Positions 42,101 to 46,906 of a DNA stretch of 46,906 nt are shown here, in pieces. Within the stretch, counting starts at the first letter, position 1. Each line of letters starts with the position of its first letter. Source of the DNA: a virus; IMG/VR virus record IMGVR_UViG_3300017779_000020, positions 1-46,906 of that record; one strand, 5' to 3'. Below the pieces are notes generated by a model. The model saw only the letters and a list, made by a program, of their open reading frames with translations, did no database searches and had not been told where the DNA came from. Both the position numbers and the translations under genes were made by a program.

Positions 42101-42413
42101 TTGCAACCAAACCTGAAGTACCACCAGTCATTGTAGTGTTTAAATATGTGTCTAAAGAAGAAACTGATTTAGAGGATAACTTAACAGCATAATAATTAGT
42201 ATCTATTGATAGTTGTCCTGGTAATATCATGGCACCAGATTTAAATAAATGGTCTCCCATTTTTTCAATCTGATTTTGAGTAATTGTTTGACTTTGTGTT
42301 AGCTCTCTTGCTTGAACAGCAAATGCTGGTCTAAACAATATTCTATGAAAATTCTTCGATTCTGAAAAATCATCATGGTATGGACTGACATTAAAATCAG
42401 TTGGTGATGGCAT
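36114..42413 (-). CDS. Giant DUF4815 baseplate/fibre structural protein (2099 aa)
   Basis: Largest gene here. The N-terminus FHRILFRPAFAVQARELTQS with QIEKMGDHLFKSGAMILPG is the DUF4815 signature. Central region holds repeated GE.I.G.TSN.TA modules; the later part has DPLAQSFMVDEEGGIFATSI, IPVRAEIRTMVNGYPSQELL and PVFLQEGLEYCLILYS, typical of the large marine T4-like structural proteins (VrlC-like). Residues about 1897-1964 contain the TGDGSTTAFTL beta module also found in adhesin A and the 203-aa protein. It ends IKDFRGIALAV. Occupies the T4 gp9-gp10 position, so probably the baseplate platform for fibres. Confidence 0.9.
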   Translation of the reverse strand: MPSPTDFNVSPYHDDFSESKNFHRILFRPAFAVQARELTQSQTITQNQIEKMGDHLFKSGAMILPGQLSIDTNYYAVKLSSKSVSSLDTYLNTTMTGGTSGLVATVVKVSATDGTDPDTLFVKYTKTGTNNTATVFSDGETLTSSGSGSPTVVVDTTATGSAAAVEAGTYYINGFFVNVSSESIILDKYTNSPSYRIGLQVTEAFTTPGDDSSLNDNAQGSSNVNAPGAHRLKITLALAKKTLASTEDSNFIEIARVESGAIRTMVRATEYAVLEETLARRTFDESGDYTLSNPDFDVRESAISGNNRGIYTNGATTGDGGTASNALLAVGVSPFKAYVKGYEAEILSTFYIDVEKARDFDTANNNKTRFTVDNFVSVNNVYGTPDIGFVSGDVAAFKNINLYDTATAVRGTQVSTVGTTVPQIGRAKSRGFEYSTGTESNDIFATSNIWKHFLFDIEMFSHINTIEATSFTTGEIITGTTSNATAVVQSISTTKSAAATSITSASPGVVTLNAHGFVDGQQINVSGGSFQINSTAYTAGTYCVRNATTNTFELFSADGLTAQAVTSTSSMPTLKHGVVVVSNVKGEFSAGETIVGQTSNNTATIQANTIGRKGFLTREVSAVKQLGMAGSPTYTADADLTNTYATNETITGNISIANSSKQLLGKGTNFTTDLKIGDSISFTNNAGSTITRIVQNIISQTEATLTVAVGGSDVTTAAVLTRRRALLNNPENNSLVFKLPYNTVKTLKTTANSEQTDTNFNVRRQFTATLSSNGDATITSGTNETFASLANNDFSVSIMTTGSGGTGGVGDTLNLSGNNHEGDTIFNLTGSPTGKTLNLDFGANFNGHKIKILATVSRTVAGSKTKTLNNDSTVNINTQSVIESGVIPLGKADVFKLENVYMSSGFGATASASDTDITDRFDLDTGQRDNFYDIGRIKLKPGAIVPTGRLLVKFDFFSHGAGDYFDVDSYSGVIDYEDIPSYTSDTTGNKFELRDVLDFRPRVDDASTINSGTDDRSYDGTGASTIDIPEFGNDITSDLEFYLNRIDKLFITRDGRIKVLKGASDLNPIEPGEMDGNLHIATLEIPSYTLDTRDVVIKKEDNKRFTMRDISSLENRIKNIEYYTQLSLLEADAQSLQIQDSDGFDRFKNGFVVDNFTGHNVGDVGNNDYKLAIDRGRGEGRTLFNEDVIELEEIDDDLTTLVEADRTAANYQKTGDLVTLPYTETTFMENPYATATENLNPFLIFDWIGNIELDPPVDEWKETRTAPEIVANVAGSFDNLARDRGLNNSSTTEIPVGTEWNEWQDQWSGNPRTNTTTSGNQRITTTNVDVVQTRAGVRTLIVPQAVRQSLGNRVISVAFVPFIRERTITFTAQGLRPNTRVHPFFDEQSITAYVTPSGGALGGNLTTDANGAVSGTFAIPDPNTTSNPRWRTGKRVFRLTSSSTNSVDRTAVATSAEADYDAKGLLETVQEAIISTRESRTVRRSVTTRRTTSRVASRSVVNINPPSNNNDRGGGGRDRDPDPLAQSFMVDEEGGIFATSIDAFFATKSSTIPVRAEIRTMVNGYPSQELLPFSQKYLNPSSVNTSTDGATATTFTFNSPVFLQEGLEYCLILYSDSTDYTTYISKLGGTTLDGNRTVSTQPTGGVLFKSSNYRTWTPEQTEDLKFKLKKAVFDTTSSGTVTLANKTLPVKTLAANPIRTFNGSTTVRIFHKNHGMHATTDNVTIAGISAGTYNGIAHSNINGTYTTIKNITLDSYDVVAGGAANATGDVGGSSVTATQNRLFDVMQMQTGHVVHPETTLTANVRTTSGKSVHGSETPFSLKGTTSTRSVVLGDNIYFTTPQLVASGINQTNEMSGSVSFVSNMTISSKNQNLSPVIDVKRLNMFAISNRLNNPTVSSTNTFTGDGSTTAFTLSGTPSDVHIMAVTKSGKRLSAVVDYTVSGTTLTMVSAPASGAKVIAKITNTVDFVEDFAVEGGSSAGAYITKPVNLANASTALNITVAASVRSSSSIKCFFRTTGGEETRKIDDIEYTPFNTDGSSDTTIAPSTGDQVQDIDFKDYKFSVNNLSEFSSFQIKIVFRGTNSSYTARIKDFRGIALAV

Positions 42414-42431
42414 TACTTTTCTTCCTTATAA

Positions 42432-43904
42432 TTAAAATTCAATGATAAGTTTAACATTTTCAGTTTGGTCAGTTGCCCTTGTAATAGGTGCTCTGTTTTC
42501 AATGTACATGACATCGCCAGAGTCAGCGTCTAATTCTGAAGCAGAATAACCTGAAGTAAATGAAGAACCATTTACAGTTGAACTGAAACTAGTATCTGGT
42601 GTACCTGTAGGTGTTGAACCTCCAACTCCTGACACTACATTAGCGCCAGAGAAAGCAGTTTGATTACCATTAGTATCTACACCCTCATCATTAAATCTTG
42701 TTTGAATATAATATAAAACTCTATTTGTTGAATCGTATTCTACAACTTTACCAACAGCGCCAGTAGTTGCCTGATTGATTTCTTGGTCAACAGTAAATGC
42801 ACCTGGTGTTGGAGAAGAAGCAAATCTAATTGCCTTAGTTGCTCTTAATGTAGTTGCACTTGCAGCTGATCCACCCGAAGTTGGATCTCTTAATAATGCG
42901 ACTCTTCTAAAATCGTTTGCAGCTGATACGTCTGAACCTGATCCTGATTCAACACCTTCAAATGATGTATTCAACATTACGAAAAATCCACCTAATTCTT
43001 TGATTGCGTTCTTACCATGACCACCTTTTGGTTCTACCATAATATCTATCTCAGCACCACTTAAACTTGTAGCACCTGCTGATACTATGTCAGCGTTTCT
43101 AATATATGCAAAAGTGTATCCTGTTCCTGGAGTTGTGATAGCCACTGCTGTCACAGCACCACCAGATACAGTCACAGTTGCGACACCAGAAGCACCGTCA
43201 CCTCTGATTGCAACACCTGTGTGAGTACCATTTGATCCACCAGATCCTGCAGTTTTAATCTTTGCGATATTAACAGCACCATCTACAGCGGCTGCAGCTA
43301 CAGTTGAGTTAGTTGCGACTGCCATAAAGTCTGTTGATAAAAAGTTTGCTTGTTGTGAAGCAGATAAAGTGTACATATATTTCCACTTGTATCCATCTCC
43401 AGTTGTTAAAATTGATGTTGAAGTGCCAGTAGGTTCAACTGTTGAAGCAGTATTATTATCATTTTCTAAACATTTGTAAACATTAAATGCGGAAGACATA
43501 ACATAAAATGTTGAGTCAAATAGATTAGTTGCGCCAGAGTTTGCAGCCTGAGTGGTTGTACCACCTGTGACTCTTCTACCATAATCTGGTCTGTAATAAT
43601 CATAAGTTGTTCCTGTTGTCCAGTTTCTTCTTGGTATTACAAATGAAGTATCTGAACTGGCTACTTTTTTAGCCGCTATTGCATCATCAAAAGTAAAAAA
43701 TTCTGTTTCTATTGCGTCTGCTGGTGTTAAAGGTGCACTATCAGAACCTTCGTTATCTGTTCTACTATCACCTCTTGTTGATGTTGCGAAAGCCTGTGGT
43801 CTTCCTAACAACATGTAATACACATTTGCGCCTGACTCTGAAAAAGATTCAGAGAATTGCTCAGAATTGTGTATTCTAAATTTGTTGGTTACTATTGCTG
43901 GCAT
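42432..43904 (-). CDS. gp8: Baseplate wedge protein gp8
   Basis: 490 aa (T4: 334). Matches gp8 at both ends: IVTNKFRIHNSEQF (T4 IVTSKFRTEKMLNF), VIPRRNWTTG (T4 VIPRRDWGDT), GDGYKWKYMYTLS (T4 GDGYVWEYLFEIP), and the C-terminus DVMYIENRAPITRATDQTEN (T4 EMIYMENRPPIIMAMDQTEE). Extra length lies in the middle, including a GGAVTAVAITTPGTGYTF element resembling repeats in the upstream 873-aa protein. Has its own perfect late box. Confidence 0.93.
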   Translation of the reverse strand: MPAIVTNKFRIHNSEQFSESFSESGANVYYMLLGRPQAFATSTRGDSRTDNEGSDSAPLTPADAIETEFFTFDDAIAAKKVASSDTSFVIPRRNWTTGTTYDYYRPDYGRRVTGGTTTQAANSGATNLFDSTFYVMSSAFNVYKCLENDNNTASTVEPTGTSTSILTTGDGYKWKYMYTLSASQQANFLSTDFMAVATNSTVAAAAVDGAVNIAKIKTAGSGGSNGTHTGVAIRGDGASGVATVTVSGGAVTAVAITTPGTGYTFAYIRNADIVSAGATSLSGAEIDIMVEPKGGHGKNAIKELGGFFVMLNTSFEGVESGSGSDVSAANDFRRVALLRDPTSGGSAASATTLRATKAIRFASSPTPGAFTVDQEINQATTGAVGKVVEYDSTNRVLYYIQTRFNDEGVDTNGNQTAFSGANVVSGVGGSTPTGTPDTSFSSTVNGSSFTSGYSASELDADSGDVMYIENRAPITRATDQTENVKLIIEF

Positions 43905-43923
43905 AATTGTCTTCCTTTACTTA

Positions 43924-43931
43924 TATTTATA
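43924..43931 (-). promoter_or_regulatory. Late promoter TATAAATA for gp8 and DUF4815 unit
   Basis: Perfect late box 19 nt upstream of gp8 followed by an AAAGGAAGA ribosome site. Confidence 0.8.
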
Positions 43932-43945
43932 ACGCAATTCTACTC

Positions 43946-46567
43946 TTATGTCGGTGTGACCGTAATATGAGATGGAATTGCCAGACTTGTTTTAAATCTC
44001 CTTGTTTCGTCTGATTGTGTCATTTGCATAAGAGCAGTATCACCATCTAGTGATGTGCCTGTTCCTATGATTTTTAGTTTATTTAATTCTTCTATTGTTA
44101 ATCCTTTTATATCATTATCTTCATATAACATATTATCACCATCAGTTTCTTCTATAAGATGACCTGATCCTATACCTTCTTCTAATGCAATATGTATACC
44201 ATCACTAAAGGTTCTAAATGCCTCTCTGTTTATGGTATTATATGAATATCCTGAGTATAAGAAACCTCTCTTACATTCTACACCCTCAATCGTAAATGAA
44301 CCACCTGTTCTAAACTTAACTGTATAAGCTGCATTTATAGTCACGTCTCTAGTTGTAGAATTTAATTGAGGTGGCGTTGTACTGAAATTGAAATCAGGAT
44401 CAACACCTACTAAAGGATTTGCTCTTAAAGATGTACCGTCACTTGTAGTTCCCAATCTTCTACCAAATAACGTAGTAAATATTGTTTTGATAACACCTTG
44501 TATTACCTCTAATACACCAGTATTTAATCCAGTCACATTTCTTAATTTAAGATCAAGTTGTGATTGTATGTTAACCTCACCTTGAAAGTAAAAACCAGCT
44601 GAGTGTAAAGTAGAAGAATAGGTATCTCTCCAGTCGTTTATTGAACGTCCTACTTTAATGATATAAGAATAATCCTGATAGACTAAACTATCTTGTATTC
44701 TCATTGTAGTTTCTGATATGTGACCATCCTGATTTATAAACCCACCATCTGTTGTAGCAACAACACCTACTGTTGCAGTAGCAGTTGCCTGATCGTGTCT
44801 TTTAATTGTAGCTGTCACACTAGCTGAACTTGTTATTGTGACATCTGTGCCAAACTCACCAGTTGCACCTGTTAATTTTAAAAAATTAGTATTTGTATCC
44901 CAAGAAGCAATTGTTGCTGTTATACTTGTAGAGCCATCTGATCCTGTAGCAGAAACAGTATGACCAACTGTAAAGTTATCACTTGCACCTGTGACTAACA
45001 TGTAGATAGGTAAAGTTAATGATGGTGGACTAGGACTATCTTCATGCCCAAATCCTTGTTCGATAGTTTTTAAACTTAATATTCTTCCTATCTCAGCACC
45101 ATATGCCTTTGCCGTTGCACTTGAACCACCTGAAGATGTAATTGTTAAAGTAGGAAAAGAAGTATAACCATTACCTGCGTCTATAATTCTAATGTCTGTT
45201 ATATCCTCATTACCTGAACCTGCTTCTTGTACAATCTTATTGCCTGTGTATGGATCACCTCTTGTAGTTTCATCTTCTAAAACTATGTGGTCTGTCGCAT
45301 CCATTCCTGTTGTATTAGCCTCTGGTGCGATACCACCATTGACTACTGAAACTTTTGCACTAGCATTACCTATACTAAAATTTACTACATCACCTATTGC
45401 ATAACCACTACCAACACTATCTACTAAAACTTCTTCTATACTTCCTGAGCCTACGGTATCAACTTGAATAGTTGCACCAGTACCACCACCTGAAATTGCA
45501 ACAACATCGCCAGAAGAATAACCACCACCATCGTTGTTTATAGATTTAGTTGTTATAATACCAGTTAATGTAGCAGTCACTAAAACATCTTCATCTGTAT
45601 TATCTGTACCTGTTATATTTTGATCTACTACAAATGTACCATTGATACTATCTTCATTTAAAATCATTTCTACAATTGTTTCACCAGCGATACCAAACTT
45701 AAATACGTTTTCTACGATTGCAGTAGCCTCATTAATACTTCCATTACCTGCAACATTTGCTTGTGTAATAGTCTGACCTATAAGATTAGAAGTGTCTGAG
45801 GTTCCTACCTCAGTACATCTTAAAACTTGTTGTGTATCAAACTTACCATCTGATACTCTTATCATCTGTTCTTTAGGTAAAGTCACTTCAGCATTTTCAT
45901 TGAATAATAATTTAAAGAAAACCTCTGTTGCTCTCTTTGTACCTTTTGCTCTATAAAGTGATTGTATATTTTTTATTAATTTTCTTTTATCAATACCACT
46001 ATCTAACTTATCTGGTATAGATTGTAAAAAAGAGTTTCTAAATTTTGTTAAGAAACCTTGTATAGTTTTATCAGGATCAGGATAGTCTAAAAGTTGTTGA
46101 ATATTTTGAACTGGGTTTGCTCTATAAGTTGAGATTGTGGCCTCAGCGCCTGAAGTTGCACCTACAATTAATTCACCCTCTATAAATTTATTTTGTGCTG
46201 ATATGTATAGTTTAGAATTATTATCTATGTCTTCAACTATAACAGTTGCAGTTGCACCAGATGTCTGTCCTGTTATGGTCTCTAAATTTTGAAAGTCGCC
46301 ATAACTTGTATCTTCTAATAATAGATTATCACCACCATCTAATCCTTGTTGATTACTACCATCTAATTGTAATACACTAATAATACCTGTTTGTGTCTCT
46401 AACTGAATAACATCTGGATCACCTATGTTTGTCAGCGTTAACTCTGCTGATTCCATAAACGTGTAATATGATTTTACAAATTCTAAAAAATATGGATGGT
46501 CATCAAGCACAAAATCAGGTGCTTGTTGATTAATAAGATTTGAGATTTTATCATCAAATTTTGCCAT
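43946..46567 (-). CDS. Large baseplate structural protein at gp7 position (873 aa)
   Basis: Starts MAKFDDKISNLINQQAPDFV and DHPYFLEFVKSYYTFMESA, an opening common to large marine T4-like baseplate proteins. Contains repeated beta elements: ETITGQTSGATATV and GELIVGATSGAEATI; NDGGGYSSGDVVAISGGGTG, SVGSGYAIGDVVNFSIG and DAGNGYTSFPTLTI. A conserved central block has IQSLYRAKGTKRATEVFFKL (residues about 205-225), and a later one FYFQGEVNIQSQLDLKLRN. It lies between gp6 and gp8, where T4 has gp7 (1032 aa), but I cannot confirm homology to gp7. Confidence 0.82.
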   Translation of the reverse strand: MAKFDDKISNLINQQAPDFVLDDHPYFLEFVKSYYTFMESAELTLTNIGDPDVIQLETQTGIISVLQLDGSNQQGLDGGDNLLLEDTSYGDFQNLETITGQTSGATATVIVEDIDNNSKLYISAQNKFIEGELIVGATSGAEATISTYRANPVQNIQQLLDYPDPDKTIQGFLTKFRNSFLQSIPDKLDSGIDKRKLIKNIQSLYRAKGTKRATEVFFKLLFNENAEVTLPKEQMIRVSDGKFDTQQVLRCTEVGTSDTSNLIGQTITQANVAGNGSINEATAIVENVFKFGIAGETIVEMILNEDSINGTFVVDQNITGTDNTDEDVLVTATLTGIITTKSINNDGGGYSSGDVVAISGGGTGATIQVDTVGSGSIEEVLVDSVGSGYAIGDVVNFSIGNASAKVSVVNGGIAPEANTTGMDATDHIVLEDETTRGDPYTGNKIVQEAGSGNEDITDIRIIDAGNGYTSFPTLTITSSGGSSATAKAYGAEIGRILSLKTIEQGFGHEDSPSPPSLTLPIYMLVTGASDNFTVGHTVSATGSDGSTSITATIASWDTNTNFLKLTGATGEFGTDVTITSSASVTATIKRHDQATATATVGVVATTDGGFINQDGHISETTMRIQDSLVYQDYSYIIKVGRSINDWRDTYSSTLHSAGFYFQGEVNIQSQLDLKLRNVTGLNTGVLEVIQGVIKTIFTTLFGRRLGTTSDGTSLRANPLVGVDPDFNFSTTPPQLNSTTRDVTINAAYTVKFRTGGSFTIEGVECKRGFLYSGYSYNTINREAFRTFSDGIHIALEEGIGSGHLIEETDGDNMLYEDNDIKGLTIEELNKLKIIGTGTSLDGDTALMQMTQSDETRRFKTSLAIPSHITVTPT

Positions 46568-46572
46568 CGTTT

Positions 46573-46906
46573 TTAATAACTAGAAGTTGTTGAGTAGCCG
46601 ATACCAGCGTTTGCAGAACCACCTACTAGTGTGTCTGCCTGTACCGTAAAGGTACTATTTGCTACATCTATATCAATCACCTGTGCCCTTACAGGAACAA
46701 TATCATTTGAACTAGGAGTAACCGTTAATTCTATTACACTTGAAGCCTCATCTCTAATGTTTTCGATACTTGTCATAGTTAAGGCATTAATTGCTACAGC
46801 ACCACTTGTATAAGTTATAGTACCTGCTGTGTTATCTACATATGTTCTTACTGAACCTACTAGGTAATATCTTCTAACATTACCTTGTCCATCATCATCA
46901 AAGAAA
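46573..46906 (-). CDS. gp6: Baseplate wedge gp6, C-terminal fragment (5' end outside window)
   Basis: The frame stays open upstream of the ATG at 46776 to the window edge. The extra residues read (edge) FFDDDGQGNVRRYYLVGSVR, then a VDNTAGTITYTSGAV stretch, so at least 110 residues are present and the gene is partial. The following part SSVIELTVTPSSNDIVPVRA resembles the gp6 C-terminus plan: a Y-x-x-G-x-I strand followed by 'P...DI...'. Synteny (6-7-8) supports gp6, the wedge protein that forms the baseplate ring. It ends 5 nt before the 873-aa gene. Confidence 0.72.
   Translation of the reverse strand, partial: FFDDDGQGNVRRYYLVGSVRTYVDNTAGTITYTSGAVAINALTMTSIENIRDEASSVIELTVTPSSNDIVPVRAQVIDIDVANSTFTVQADTLVGGSANAGIGYSTTSSY

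Noticed and set aside
1-46906. tRNA genes, insertion sequences, integrase, attachment sites, homing endonuclease genes
   Set aside because: I found no cloverleaf, transposase, integrase, GIY-YIG or HNH motif, and gene order is continuous T4-type synteny.

Overview
The window is the late (virion) gene block of a marine T4-like myovirus. It is AT-rich, and every convincing gene lies on the minus strand, so transcription runs from high to low coordinates. The gene order is that of the T4 structural block: gp6 (cut by the right edge), a gp7-position protein, gp8, a giant DUF4815 protein, then an accessory region, then gp13, 14, 15, 16, 17, 18, 19, 20, 67, a gp68-position gene, 21, 22, 23, a gp54-like protein and UvsY. 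Protein lengths and the DUF4815 and cupredoxin-like proteins resemble marine cyanophage/pelagiphage T4-likes. No photosynthesis or other host-diagnostic gene is present. An AT-rich marine host such as SAR11 (Pelagibacter) or a picocyanobacterium is an inference only.

Layout, in transcription order. (1) 46906-36114: baseplate (gp6 C-terminus, 873-aa protein, gp8, 2099-aa DUF4815 protein). (2) 36112-34692: three small or medium virion proteins, one with a cupredoxin-like copper-site pattern. (3) 34682-23330: six paralogous glycine-rich adhesin/tail-fibre proteins with nearly invariant flanks and divergent Gly-rich centres, plus a free-standing fibre-attachment-module protein and a 64-aa protein. 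(4) 23313-19217: four different 2-oxoglutarate/Fe(II) oxygenases, a SAM methyltransferase and an unknown basic protein. (5) 19183-15647: three further fibre-type structural proteins. (6) 15611-10835: neck, tail completion and terminase, with a ParB-like small gene between the terminase subunits. (7) 10776-1425: sheath, tube, portal, prohead core, three tandem small paralogs, protease, an enlarged scaffold and the major capsid protein, closed by a strong intrinsic terminator. (8) 1359-29: a small lipoprotein, gp54-like tube initiator and UvsY.

Regulation is legible. Perfect T4-type late promoter boxes (TATAAATA on the minus strand) sit 18-64 nt upstream of eight genes, and one-base variants (CATAAATA, AATAAATA) sit upstream of five more. 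Together they split the block into about a dozen late transcription units. Within units, genes abut or overlap (TAATG and 8-20 nt overlaps), suggesting translational coupling. Short palindromes occupy the 5' leaders of the sheath, scaffold and capsid genes.

The most unusual part is the accessory region 34.7-19.2 kb: a six-member adhesin array next to a four-member oxygenase cluster plus a methyltransferase, all under late-type promoters. A working hypothesis is that it is a host-recognition and virion-modification island. No gap above about 80 bases lacks a gene.
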